Assembly: GCA_018899995.1 (NCBI GenBank)
Contig: JAHIHE010000073.1
Location: 1 to 22,574 of the forward strand
DNA length: 22,574 bases
Reading direction: 5' to 3'
DNA from: Patescibacteria group bacterium
GTDB taxonomy: Bacteria > Patescibacteriota > Minisyncoccia > JAHIHE01
The stretch's first letter is position 1. Every line of letters begins with the position of its first letter. Below, in pieces: positions 1 to 7,354 of the stretch. Both the position numbers and the translations under genes were made by a program. The notes below the pieces were generated by a model. That model saw nothing but the letters and a program-made list of their open reading frames with translations, did not search any database and was not told the origin of the DNA.

Positions 1-74
1 GATGCTACAGAGCATCATAGCAGTTAATAATGATTAGAAAAAGTTAAAAAATTTTCTACGGGATTTTCTGCGGG

Positions 75-103
75 TTGACTAATAAATAAATTATTGCTAT
101 GAT
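75..103 (+). promoter_or_regulatory. Sigma-70-type promoter for mreB
   Basis: TTGACT (75-80) and TATGAT (98-103) are separated by exactly 17 bases, a near-consensus housekeeping promoter. Transcription would begin near 110 and give a leader of about 175 nt that includes the palindromic element at 161-213. The six-base hairpin at 1-16 (GATGCT, loop ACAG, AGCATC) lies upstream and has no T-run. No gene is visible in 1-285. Confidence 0.7.
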
Positions 104-150
104 TTAAAAATAGAAAGCTATGTATTTCGTAATCCAAGGTATTTTTTAAG

Positions 151-224
151 TTTTGACATTTTCCGCCTATGGCGGATCCCATGCCAGAGGCAGGCACAGC
201 GCCGTAGGCGGAGACTTTTGACAT
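151..224. repeat. Palindromic MITE-like element flanked by 9-bp direct repeats
   Basis: An inverted repeat pairs CCGCCTATGGCG (163-174) with CGCCGTAGGCGG (200-211), with one G-T wobble and at least one more pair outside. It is flanked by direct repeats TTTTGACAT at 151-159 and 216-224, which resemble a target-site duplication. Each arm is also partly self-complementary. The surrounding DNA (up to about 280) is a degenerate tract of TTTGACATTT-like units, so the flanking repeat could be part of that tract rather than a duplication. No coding capacity is present. The element lies in the mreB leader. Confidence 0.5.
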
Positions 225-285
225 CCGGTATTTGGTATTTGTCATTTGGTATTAGATTTGACATTTAACATTTGACATTTCTACT

Positions 286-1287
286 ATGTTTGTTAAAAAA
301 ATTGGAATTGACCTAGGTACGGCGAACACTTTGGTGTTCGTGCCCGGAAAAGGCATAGTGATAAACGAACCGACGGTAGTCGCGGTTTCAGTAGAAGAGA
401 ATAAGGTTTTGGCGGTCGGCATGGAAGCAAAAGAAATGCTCGGAAAAACACCCGAGACAATCGTGGCTTCGCGTCCGATGAAAGACGGCGTAATCGCCGA
501 TTATCGCATTATTGAAGCTATGCTGCGTTATTTTATCAACAAGACTTGCGGATGGATACAATTTTTCCGTCCAGAAGTTATGGTTGGGGTGCCGGCTGGA
601 ATCACTTCCACTGAGAGGCGCGCGGTAATTGACGCCACTATGAACGCCGGCGCAAAAGCGGCATATATCGTTAAACAGCCGATTTTGGCGGCAATTGGAG
701 CGGGAATACCGATAAATACGCCATCAGGCAATATGATTATTGATATCGGCGGAGGAACGAGCCAAGTCGCGGTGATTTCTTTGGGAGGCGTCGTAGCCGC
801 GCATTCGGTAAGAGTCGGGGGAGACAAAATGGATCAGGCGATTGCCAATTACATAAAAAATAAGCATAATTTGGCGATCGGAGAGCAGACCTCGGAAGAA
901 ATTAAGATTACCATAAGCAGCGCTATTCCAGTGGAAAACGAAAAGCAGTTTGAGGTAAGGGGCAGAGATCTGATAAGCGGGCTTCCCAAGACCGTAACTA
1001 TTACCACCAACGAGGCAACTGAAGCGATTTCCGAAGAAATAAACGAAATTTTTAAAGCAATTAAAACAGTCCTTTCCATAACTCCTCCCGAATTGGCGGC
1101 TGACATCATTGATAAGGGAATGATTTTGTCCGGCGGGGGAGCGTTGCTTAAAAATTTAGACGTTTTAATCACAAAAGTTACCGGCGTGCCTTGTTATATC
1201 GCCGACGAGCCCCTGCTTTGCGTTGCGAAAGGGACCGGTATTGTTCTGGAAAACCTGGATGCCTACAAGCGAAGTTTGAAATCATAA
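286..1287 (+). CDS. mreB: Rod shape-determining actin homologue MreB
   Basis: This 333-residue protein is of usual MreB/Mbl length. It forms membrane-associated filaments that position cell-wall synthesis. The actin-fold nucleotide-binding motifs are visible: phosphate 1 GIDLGTANT near residues 7-15, phosphate 2 DIGGGTSQVAV near 148-160, and the adenosine motif GMILSGGGALL near 279-289. The N-terminus MFVKKIGIDLG is the normal family start. No Shine-Dalgarno sequence precedes the ATG. A consensus promoter lies about 180 nt upstream. The usual mreC, mreD and rodA neighbours are absent; a glycosyltransferase follows after 130 nt. Identity is secure. MreB versus the Mbl paralogue cannot be decided here. 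Confidence 0.96.
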   Translation: MFVKKIGIDLGTANTLVFVPGKGIVINEPTVVAVSVEENKVLAVGMEAKEMLGKTPETIVASRPMKDGVIADYRIIEAMLRYFINKTCGWIQFFRPEVMVGVPAGITSTERRAVIDATMNAGAKAAYIVKQPILAAIGAGIPINTPSGNMIIDIGGGTSQVAVISLGGVVAAHSVRVGGDKMDQAIANYIKNKHNLAIGEQTSEEIKITISSAIPVENEKQFEVRGRDLISGLPKTVTITTNEATEAISEEINEIFKAIKTVLSITPPELAADIIDKGMILSGGGALLKNLDVLITKVTGVPCYIADEPLLCVAKGTGIVLENLDAYKRSLKS

Positions 1288-1417
1288 GATTCTATTTCAC
1301 TAATCATTCGCTAAATTTATCTCTAATTATCGCGAATTTTAGTTGGGCGTCTCAATGTTAGTAAAAGCATTTCGAGAATATTCGTGATAAAATTCGAGGT
1401 TGATTGGCGATTTTAAC

Positions 1418-2527
1418 ATGATTATTGGCATAAACGCTTCTTCCGCGCTAAGGGAAAAACCTACCGGCGTTGAAGAATATACTTTTCAGCTTATTAAACA
1501 CTTGGCGATGATTCCCGAATCCGCGGAACATCGTTTTGTTTTATACCTGAATTCAAGATTGAAGTCGGAAAGATTGTCGGAAATTGGCGATTTGCCGGAA
1601 AACTTTCGACTCAAGTATTTGTCCTTTCCGCTTTTTTGGACACAATTGCGCTTGGCCGCCGAAATGCTTGAATCCAAAATTGATGTTTTGTTTATCCCTG
1701 TTCATATTTTGCCCCTTATTCATCCCGCAAAATCGGTGGTGGTCATTCATGGCCTGGAATACGAATTTTATCCCAAAATGTATCCGTTTTTGCATCGGCG
1801 GTATTTACGCTCGTCAACGCGATACGCTTTGAAAAACGCCGCCAAAATTATCGCGGTTTCGGAAAACACAAAAAACGACTTGGTGAATTTATACGGCGGA
1901 GAGCCGGACAAAATCCGCGTGGTTCATCACGGCATAAATGAAACGCAGAACTCCAGACGCAGAACTCCAGACGCAGAACTCCAGACGCAGAACGATAGAT
2001 ATGTATTGTATGTTGGGCGACTTGAGCTGAAAAAAAATATTCTGGGAATAATTGAGGCGTATAACGAATTAAGGCAAAAAAATCCGCAAATTTCGAATAA
2101 ATTAGTTTTGACCGGCGGCAAGGGATTTGGCTGGGAAAAAATCACGAGCGTAATAAGCGCTTCAGCTTTCAAAAACGATATAGTTTTAAAAGGATATGTG
2201 GCGGAAAGCGAGAAAAATGATTTATTGCAAAACGCCGCCGTTTTTCTTTACACTTCCTTTTACGAAGGGTTTGGAATGCCGATTTTGGAAGCGCAGAACT
2301 CCGGCCTGCCGGTTATCACATCAAATGTTTCCAGTATGCCGGAAATAGCCGGCAGAGGAGCGATTTTGGTTGATCCGAGTAATCCCGAACAAATTGCCGC
2401 CGCAATCAGCAAAATTTTAAGCGATGAAAATTTGCGAAATAATTTGATTAAAAGCGGATTTGAAAATATTAAAAGATTTTCCTGGGAAAAGTGCGCGAGA
2501 GAAACCTTAAAAGTTTTGACAAGTTAA
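1418..2527 (+). CDS. GT4-family glycosyltransferase
   Basis: This is a GT-B fold enzyme of about 369 residues, likely transferring a nucleotide-activated sugar to a surface polysaccharide or lipid. The acceptor and sugar cannot be read from sequence. The N-terminal half starts with MIIGINASSALREKPTGVEEY, matching the glycine-rich start of GT4 proteins. The C-terminal half has the donor-site signatures YVGRLELKKNI, the EGFGMPILEA segment with its E-x7-E spacing, and the following GLPVITSN. An in-frame TTG at 1400 would add six residues, but it has GAGG directly abutting it, so I prefer the ATG at 1418. A 14-bp tandem repeat lies in the interdomain hinge. The stop is 3 nt before the next ATG, suggesting a two-gene operon. 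Confidence 0.9.
   Translation: MIIGINASSALREKPTGVEEYTFQLIKHLAMIPESAEHRFVLYLNSRLKSERLSEIGDLPENFRLKYLSFPLFWTQLRLAAEMLESKIDVLFIPVHILPLIHPAKSVVVIHGLEYEFYPKMYPFLHRRYLRSSTRYALKNAAKIIAVSENTKNDLVNLYGGEPDKIRVVHHGINETQNSRRRTPDAELQTQNDRYVLYVGRLELKKNILGIIEAYNELRQKNPQISNKLVLTGGKGFGWEKITSVISASAFKNDIVLKGYVAESEKNDLLQNAAVFLYTSFYEGFGMPILEAQNSGLPVITSNVSSMPEIAGRGAILVDPSNPEQIAAAISKILSDENLRNNLIKSGFENIKRFSWEKCARETLKVLTS
1944..1993 (+). repeat. 14-bp tandem repeat inside the glycosyltransferase gene
   Basis: Three full copies plus 8 bases of the unit CGCAGAACTCCAGA run head to tail without mismatch. The unit is not a multiple of three, so each copy is read in a different frame. Three copies (42 bp) keep the frame, while gain or loss of one or two would shift it. 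It encodes a Gln/Arg/Thr-rich hinge between the two Rossmann domains. The first 11 bases recur once more at about 2293-2303 in the donor-site coding region. Confidence 0.9.
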
Positions 2528-2530
2528 TTC

Positions 2531-2932
2531 ATGCAATTTAAAATACCCAAAAACACGAGATATTTAAAATGGACGAATCATGTTGCGAAAAAGATGATGT
2601 TTAACGGTTTGTCCGCGACAAAAATTAAAAGCGTTTTGTCGCGCCATAACCGCATGGAACCCGGCATCGCTCCTGACACAATCGCGGTTATGCAAAAGGC
2701 CGGTTCGGCAAAATATCCTTATGAAATTTGGGTGATGTATCAGGATAAAGAATCCGCACAAGGAGGAATTAAAACGCCAAAGAGAATAATCATTACTGCG
2801 TGGCGATATCCCGGCGTGTCAAAACCGCGCGAGGCGATTCCGTATCCGGAAGGGCTTTTAAGCGAGCTGGAAAGTGAAGACATTACGTCCTGTTCAGGTT
2901 CAGATACATGGGATACGCCTTTAGGTTTGTAA
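2531..2932 (+). CDS. Conserved-type hypothetical protein (133 aa)
   Basis: I do not recognise a characterised function. The segment WTNHVAKKMMFNGLSATKIKSVLSRHNR (residues 14-41) resembles the opening of small BrnT/DUF4258-like domains, in which a conserved His-containing strand and a helix precede a beta-sheet. The segments EIWVMYQD and RIIITAWRYPG fit the strand pattern that follows. Proteins of this look are, from memory, common in Parcubacteria. No signal peptide or membrane segment is present. It starts 3 nt after the glycosyltransferase stop and is probably co-transcribed with it. The C-terminal 20 residues are Ser/Thr/Asp-rich and look disordered. A toxin-like role is only a fold-based guess, since no antitoxin partner is visible. 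Confidence 0.75.
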   Translation: MQFKIPKNTRYLKWTNHVAKKMMFNGLSATKIKSVLSRHNRMEPGIAPDTIAVMQKAGSAKYPYEIWVMYQDKESAQGGIKTPKRIIITAWRYPGVSKPREAIPYPEGLLSELESEDITSCSGSDTWDTPLGL

Positions 2933-3000
2933 AACGATAACATTTTTAGTCGGCAGTCCTTGTATTTTTATCTGGGTATAAATTAGTGCCGTAAGACACA

Positions 3001-3180
3001 ATGAAGCGCAAAAGCAAAGGTAAAGAAGTCTCCAGCAACAAAGATGCGCAGGGATTTTTTAGTTTTTGCGAAAAATTAAAGGAGGTAAATACAGAGTTTA
3101 GCCGGACAATGGATATGGTATTTTTGCAAAAAGACAGTTGGCTTAGCATGATAAAAATAACAAAAACAAGGGTATATTGA
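3001..3180 (+). CDS. Possible small ORF (59 aa), unknown
   Basis: ATG at 3001 opens a 59-codon frame ending TGA at 3178-3180. The product begins MKRKSKGKEVSSNKDAQGFF and ends with ITKTRVY. It is basic, with an amphipathic middle (FCEKLKEVNTEF) and no signal or membrane segment. There is no Shine-Dalgarno site and no convincing promoter in the 70 nt upstream. Its stop overlaps the -35 box of the next gene. It may be real, a remnant, or chance. It fills most of the otherwise empty 2933-3236 gap. Confidence 0.3.
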   Translation: MKRKSKGKEVSSNKDAQGFFSFCEKLKEVNTEFSRTMDMVFLQKDSWLSMIKITKTRVY

Positions 3181-3205
3181 CTTTTATTAAAAAGAATGCT
3201 ACGAT
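3177..3205 (+). promoter_or_regulatory. Promoter of the 93-aa surface protein gene
   Basis: TTGACT (3177-3182) and TACGAT (3200-3205) are separated by 17 bases. The start of transcription would be near 3212, giving a 25-nt leader that carries AGGAGG before the ATG at 3237. Confidence 0.7.
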
Positions 3206-3236
3206 GTTTTTATTGCACATTTAGGAGGTATTTAAG

Positions 3237-3518
3237 ATGAAAGGAGTAAAAATTGCGGCGCTTGCGGCACTAATAATGTTATTAACGACAATAACGTTAT
3301 CGGCTGCGTCTATGCAAAGCGTGATAGCCGCTAATCACGCTAATCAAATAGCGGCTATCCAGAATCAGAGCAATCAGAGCGAGGCAAATCAGACCAGCGA
3401 ACCCTTACGGCAAACCCCGCAAAATGCCGCGCAGCCCAAAGAACCGGGCATAGAAGCAGTGTTCGCAATCGCGGGCTTGTTCGCAGTTGCATACTTTGTA
3501 CTGCGGCAGCGTAAATAG
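3237..3518 (+). CDS. Small exported protein with a PGF-CTERM-like sorting tail
   Basis: The 93 residues divide into three parts. Residues 1-24 form an N-terminal signal peptide (basic MKGVK, hydrophobic core, possible cleavage after SAA). Residues 32-69 form a linker rich in Asn, Gln, Ser and Ala with three N-x-S/T sequons (N43, N46, N51). The tail has PGIEAVFAIAG at 70-80, hydrophobic residues to about 89, and the basic end RQRK. That tripartite tail closely resembles the archaeal PGF-CTERM signal, which archaeosortase A processes on S-layer-type proteins of methanogens and haloarchaea. There is no folded domain, so it may be a short surface stalk. The gene has its own consensus promoter, a strong AGGAGG and an immediate terminator. 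Archaeal origin or host mimicry is inference. Confidence 0.8.
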   Translation: MKGVKIAALAALIMLLTTITLSAASMQSVIAANHANQIAAIQNQSNQSEANQTSEPLRQTPQNAAQPKEPGIEAVFAIAGLFAVAYFVLRQRK

Positions 3519-3549
3519 GTGTTGGAAAAATATCCAGCGCCATTTTTTT
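3518..3549 (+). terminator. Rho-independent terminator
   Basis: GGTGTTGGA (3518-3526) pairs with TCCAGCGCC (3533-3541), with two G-U wobbles and a six-base loop, followed by ATTTTTTT. It begins at the last base of the preceding stop codon and closes a single-gene transcript. In 3550-3732 I see a run of nine G (3567-3575) and an 8-bp hairpin ACTTGGAT/ATCCAAGT, but no gene. Confidence 0.8.
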
Positions 3550-3732
3550 ATCCGATATACAAACAAGGGGGGGGGATTGGTAAAATTTCGTAAGTCGTTA
3601 ATAAAGTCGGACGCTGATGTATCACTTGGATTATCCCAATTATCCAAGTAAACAATTACAAGTTATTAATTTTGCTTAGAAGAGGTTTTATAACCGCTTA
3701 AGTTTCAAAACAGGGTGGATATATTCTTCCTC

Positions 3733-3760
3733 TTGACTTTATTTTTAGTTGATTTATAAT
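3733..3760 (+). promoter_or_regulatory. Promoter of nusA
   Basis: TTGACT (3733-3738) and TATAAT (3755-3760) are separated by 16 bases. Initiation near 3767 would give a leader of about 160 nt before nusA. Confidence 0.75.
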
Positions 3761-3787
3761 AAATTCATAAGCTGAAAATGATTGACA

Positions 3788-3813
3788 AGCCCGATTGAGT
3801 CGGGCTAATTTTT
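3788..3813 (+). terminator. Terminator-like hairpin in the nusA leader (possible attenuator)
   Basis: AGCCCGA (3788-3794) and TCGGGCT (3800-3806) form a perfect 7-bp stem with a five-base loop, followed by AATTTTT. It lies about 20 nt after the predicted transcription start, so it can only affect the nusA transcript. Further down the leader, CAATTAAACAA (about 3835-3845) is complementary to TTGTTTAATTG (about 3892-3902), which gives a second foldable segment just before the gene. Confidence 0.55.
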
Positions 3814-3928
3814 GAACTCAATTAAACAACCAAGCAATTAAACAATTTAACAAGGCAATATTAATAATTTTAAACAGCGGTAAGCATTTTGTTTAATTGT
3901 TATATTGTTAATTTGCTAACTTGAATTC

Positions 3929-5338
3929 ATGTTAGACCAAAAACAATTCGCTTTGGCGATAAACCAGATTGCTGAAGAAAAAGGAATTCCAAAAGAAGAA
4001 ATCGTAAAAGTGATAGAAGCCGCTTTGGCCGCCGCTTACAAAAAGGACTACGGCAAGAAAGGGCAAATTATTCGCGTAAATTTTAACAGCGAAACAGGAG
4101 CCATAAAAGTTTTTCAGGTTAAACAGGTAGTGCCCGACGACATTGAAGAATTAAAAGAAGGAGAAGAAGCGGGAAAGGTAGAAGCGGAAAAAACAGAAAT
4201 CATTTATGGCGAGAGCAATCGAACCATTAAGCCGCCCAAAACCGCGGAAGGAACAATCCTTACGGCGGACGGAGAAAAACCCAAGCTTAGGTATAACCCC
4301 GAAAAGCACATCAAGTTTAGCGAGGCAAAAAAAGAAAAACCGGACGCGAAAACCGATGACGAGATAGAAAGAGAACTGCCGCCGCAGAGCGACTTTGGCA
4401 GGATTGCATCGCAGACCGCCAAGCAGGTTATCACCCAAAGAATACGCGAGATAGAGCGCGCGATGATTTATGATAAATTTAAAAAGAACGAAGGAGAAGT
4501 GATGGTCGGCACGGTGCAGAGAATTGAATTTTTGCCTTCGCAGCAGGGGAAAGCGGTGCTTGTTGACATCAATCGCGTGATGGGAATTATTCCGCAGGCG
4601 GAGCAGATTCCGCGGGAAAATTACCGGCCCGGGCAGCGGATAAAAGTTTATGTCGTCAATGTGCGGGAAACCCCGAAAGGGCCGGAAATTTTGCTTTCGC
4701 GCAGCCACAGCGAATTGCTTAAAAAATTATTCGCGCTGGAAGTGCCAGAAATTTCCAACGAACTGGTTGAAATAAAAGCGATATCCCGCGATCCTGGCGA
4801 GCGCACTAAAATCGCGGTATCTTCCAACGACGCGAATATTGATCCGATAGGCGCCTGTGTGGGGCAGAAAGGCGCGCGAGTTCACGCGATAATTGAAGAA
4901 CTCGGCGGAGAAAAAATTGATGTTATTGAATGGAACAAGGATTTGGCGAAATTTGTGAAAAACGCGATGAGTCCGGCAAAGGTTTTGGAAGTGAATTTGA
5001 ATAAAAAAAACAACTCCGCTTTGGTTAAAGTCGCGGAGGATCAGCTTTCTTTGGCTATCGGCAGGCAGGGCCAAAATGTGCGGCTGGCTTCAAAATTGAC
5101 CGGTTTGAGGATTGATATTGTCGGCAAAAAAGCCGAAGAGGTAAAACCGCCGAAAAGCGAAGAGGCGGCAAAACCCGAAGCCGGAAAGAAAAAGACAACG
5201 GACTCCGGCGCGGCTGAAAAAAGCGAAGGTCAAACCAAAGAAAAAGCGAAAACGGCAAAGAAGGAAAAGAAAGAGAAGAAAGCCAAGAAAACCGAAGAAA
5301 GAAAAGAAAACCAGGAAAAAAAGAAAAATAAAAGTTAA
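3929..5338 (+). CDS. nusA: Transcription termination/antitermination factor NusA
   Basis: This 469-residue protein binds RNA polymerase and nascent RNA to modulate pausing, termination and antitermination. Domain order: the N-terminal RNAP-binding domain (1-70, continuing about 150-185), S1 (about 188-258, EGEVMVGTVQRIE), KH1 (GQKG near 312-315) and KH2 (GRQG near 378-381). The N-terminal domain is split by an insert of about 75 charged residues (about 75-148) absent from classical NusA. After KH2 comes a tail of about 70 residues dominated by Lys, Glu and Ala (401-469), which replaces the acidic repeats of E. coli and may contact RNA. No Shine-Dalgarno site is visible. The usual rimP and infB neighbours are missing. 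The leader may be attenuated. Confidence 0.95.
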   Translation: MLDQKQFALAINQIAEEKGIPKEEIVKVIEAALAAAYKKDYGKKGQIIRVNFNSETGAIKVFQVKQVVPDDIEELKEGEEAGKVEAEKTEIIYGESNRTIKPPKTAEGTILTADGEKPKLRYNPEKHIKFSEAKKEKPDAKTDDEIERELPPQSDFGRIASQTAKQVITQRIREIERAMIYDKFKKNEGEVMVGTVQRIEFLPSQQGKAVLVDINRVMGIIPQAEQIPRENYRPGQRIKVYVVNVRETPKGPEILLSRSHSELLKKLFALEVPEISNELVEIKAISRDPGERTKIAVSSNDANIDPIGACVGQKGARVHAIIEELGGEKIDVIEWNKDLAKFVKNAMSPAKVLEVNLNKKNNSALVKVAEDQLSLAIGRQGQNVRLASKLTGLRIDIVGKKAEEVKPPKSEEAAKPEAGKKKTTDSGAAEKSEGQTKEKAKTAKKEKKEKKAKKTEERKENQEKKKNKS

Positions 5339-5370
5339 TTAACAATTTAATTATTAATCAACCAAAAATT

Positions 5371-5913
5371 ATGAGTGTTGATCTTTTTAGAGATTTGCCG
5401 GCAGGGGATAAAGCGCCGGAAGAAATAAATGTGGTTGTTGAGATACCTTTTGGCTCAAGCAACAAATACGAATATGATGAAAAAAAAGGGTATTTTAAGC
5501 TGGATAGAATACTTCATTCGGCGATGTTTTTTCCTTATGAATACGGCTTTATACCGCAGACAAAATCAAAAGACGGAGATCCGCTTGATGTAATGCTTTT
5601 GACTACTTGCCCGACCTTCCCAGGGTGTCTTATAAAAGCGCGCCCCGTTGGCGTGATTTACATGGAAGACGAAGAAGGCATTGATAACAAAATTATAGCC
5701 GTGCCATTACACAAAGTTAATCCTAATTTTGAGAAGATAAAAGATATTTCTGATTTGAATGAACATACAAAAGATGTAATCAAGGTGTTTTTGGAAGATT
5801 ATAAAAAGCTGGAAAAAGCGAAATATAAGTTCGTTAAGGTAAAAAATTGGGACAATCGCTCCCAAGCGATCAAAATTATCAAGGAGGCCATAGAAGATTA
5901 TAAATCAAAGTGA
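5371..5913 (+). CDS. ppa: Inorganic pyrophosphatase, family I
   Basis: This soluble 180-residue enzyme hydrolyses pyrophosphate to two phosphates, pulling nucleic-acid and nucleotide biosynthesis forward. The family signature DGDPLDVML (68-76) supplies the metal-binding aspartates. Other active-site segments are visible: VEIPFGSSNKYEYD (23-36, catalytic Lys and Glu), LDRILHSAMFFPYEYGFIPQT (44-64) and VKVKNWDNRSQA near the C-terminus. The length is normal for the bacterial homohexameric type. It follows nusA by 32 nt, so co-transcription is likely. No Shine-Dalgarno sequence precedes the ATG, as with most housekeeping genes here. Confidence 0.96.
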   Translation: MSVDLFRDLPAGDKAPEEINVVVEIPFGSSNKYEYDEKKGYFKLDRILHSAMFFPYEYGFIPQTKSKDGDPLDVMLLTTCPTFPGCLIKARPVGVIYMEDEEGIDNKIIAVPLHKVNPNFEKIKDISDLNEHTKDVIKVFLEDYKKLEKAKYKFVKVKNWDNRSQAIKIIKEAIEDYKSK

Positions 5914-5920
5914 GATGAAA

Positions 5921-6026
5921 ACCCCGTTAGATATTTGCGAATTTAAAAAGATATAATCGCTCTAATAGGATAGAGATACAAAATATAAATTATGGCGCCG
6001 AATGAACAAAAATTATCTAACGGGGT
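5921..6026. repeat. 13-bp inverted repeat straddling the tig start codon
   Basis: ACCCCGTTAGATA (5921-5933) is exactly complementary to TATCTAACGGGGT (6014-6026). The loop holds a TATAAT at 5952-5957 and the tig ATG at 5992. The right arm is coding and specifies LSNGV near residues 8-12 of trigger factor. The same motif recurs at radC. Confidence 0.9.
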
Positions 6027-7326
6027 GAAAACCGAATTAAAAAAACTTCCAAAATCAACTTTTGAATTAATCGTGGAAATTCCGGCGGAAAAATGGAACG
6101 GGTATTATAACCGCGTATGCGCGAATCTTTCAAAAACCCGCAAAATTGACGGATTCCGCCCGGGAAAAGCCAACAACAAAATTGTCGCACAAAACTTCGG
6201 CGCCAAAGTAATTTTTGAAGAAGTCGCGAATATCGCGATCAATGAGACCTTTTATGACGCTCTTGAGAAAAATAAACTGGCCCCCATAGGCGCTCCAAAA
6301 GTTGAAGTGCTGAAAATCGCCGCGGAAAATCCGATAATTTACAAAGCTACTTTTGCCGTTCTTCCAAAAACCAATATTGACGGATACAAAGATGTTCTTA
6401 AGCGGGTGCGAATAAAGCAAAATGACGCGAAAGCGGAGGATAAAGAAATTGACGAATCAATTGAATATTTGCTCAATTCCAGAGCAAAACTTGCTGCCGT
6501 TTCGCGGCCGGCTCAGGCTGGCGACAGGGTGGAAGTTGATTTTCTGGCGCGGCTTAACGGGGTAAAAATTGAACAAGGCGAAAGCAAAAATCACCCTTTA
6601 ATCATAGGGAAAAGCCGTTTTTTGCCCGAATTTGAAAAACAGCTTACAGGGATGAAAAGCGGGGAAAATAAGGAGTTTGACATTGTTTATCCGAAGGACT
6701 ATTATAAAAAAGAACTGGCGGAAAAAAAAGTCCGTTTTGAAATAAAACTGAATTTGGTTCAAGAGATTATTACTCCGGAATTCAACGATGATTTTGCCAG
6801 AGCGCTTGGCAAATTTTCCGGCGCCGAAGAAGTGAGAAAAAACATAAGCGAAGGAATTTTAAGGGAGAAAAAAGAAAAGGAAAAAGAAAAATTCAGGACT
6901 GCGATAATTCAGGAGCTGGTCAAAAAATTCGCAAGCGGCGATTTGCCGGAAATTTTGATTGACGCGGAAGTAGAGCAAATGCTTCATGAGTTTAAGCATA
7001 ATATTGAAGAAAACGGATTGCGTTTTGAACAGTATTTGTCACAGATTAAAAAAACGGAAAGCGACCTGAAAAGCGATTGGCGGAAATCGGCCGAAAGCCG
7101 CGTTAACACGCATCTTATTATTTTTCAGGTGGCAGAGCGCGAAAATATAAAAATAACAGACGAAGAAACTTCCCAGGAAGTCAATAAAATCCTGGCCAAA
7201 TATAAAAATATCAAAGAGGCGGAAAAGAATATTGACCATGAAAAGCTGAAAACCGCGGTCAATGATTCGCTAATCAGGCAAAAAGTTTTCAATCTGCTTG
7301 AAAGCATCGCGCTGGGAAAAAAGTAA
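5992..7326 (+). CDS. tig: Trigger factor (ribosome-associated chaperone / PPIase)
   Basis: This 444-residue chaperone docks at the ribosome exit tunnel and shields nascent chains. The ribosome-binding loop reads GFRPGKAN at 54-61 (canonical GFRxGKxP). The FKBP-type peptidyl-prolyl isomerase domain spans about 178-260 (AGDRVEVDFLARLNG). The C-terminal alpha-helical chaperone arms are rich in Lys and Glu. The first 12 residues (MAPNEQKLSNGV) extend beyond the normal family start and are partly encoded by a dispersed inverted-repeat motif. A GTG at 6025 would give a more conventional N-terminus, so the start is uncertain. clpP follows by 28 nt, reproducing the widespread tig-clpP pair, but clpX is not next. 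Confidence 0.93.
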   Translation: MAPNEQKLSNGVKTELKKLPKSTFELIVEIPAEKWNGYYNRVCANLSKTRKIDGFRPGKANNKIVAQNFGAKVIFEEVANIAINETFYDALEKNKLAPIGAPKVEVLKIAAENPIIYKATFAVLPKTNIDGYKDVLKRVRIKQNDAKAEDKEIDESIEYLLNSRAKLAAVSRPAQAGDRVEVDFLARLNGVKIEQGESKNHPLIIGKSRFLPEFEKQLTGMKSGENKEFDIVYPKDYYKKELAEKKVRFEIKLNLVQEIITPEFNDDFARALGKFSGAEEVRKNISEGILREKKEKEKEKFRTAIIQELVKKFASGDLPEILIDAEVEQMLHEFKHNIEENGLRFEQYLSQIKKTESDLKSDWRKSAESRVNTHLIIFQVAERENIKITDEETSQEVNKILAKYKNIKEAEKNIDHEKLKTAVNDSLIRQKVFNLLESIALGKK

Positions 7327-7354
7327 TAATTAGTAATTAGAAATTTTTAAATTT

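Noticed and set aside
24..245. Minus-strand 73-codon frame upstream of mreB
   Set aside because: It runs through the palindromic element and a low-complexity TTTGACATTT tract and has no ribosome site or recognisable domain.
1944..1993. CRISPR array
   Set aside because: The 14-bp units are directly adjacent with no spacers and lie inside an intact coding frame.
3567..3575. Run of nine G as a phase-variable tract
   Set aside because: It is not in a credible coding frame or between promoter elements; length variation may occur but no target is evident.
4151..4708. Long minus-strand frame (185 codons) opposite nusA
   Set aside because: Shadow of the highly biased nusA coding strand; the product is Phe/Arg-rich nonsense with no family resemblance.
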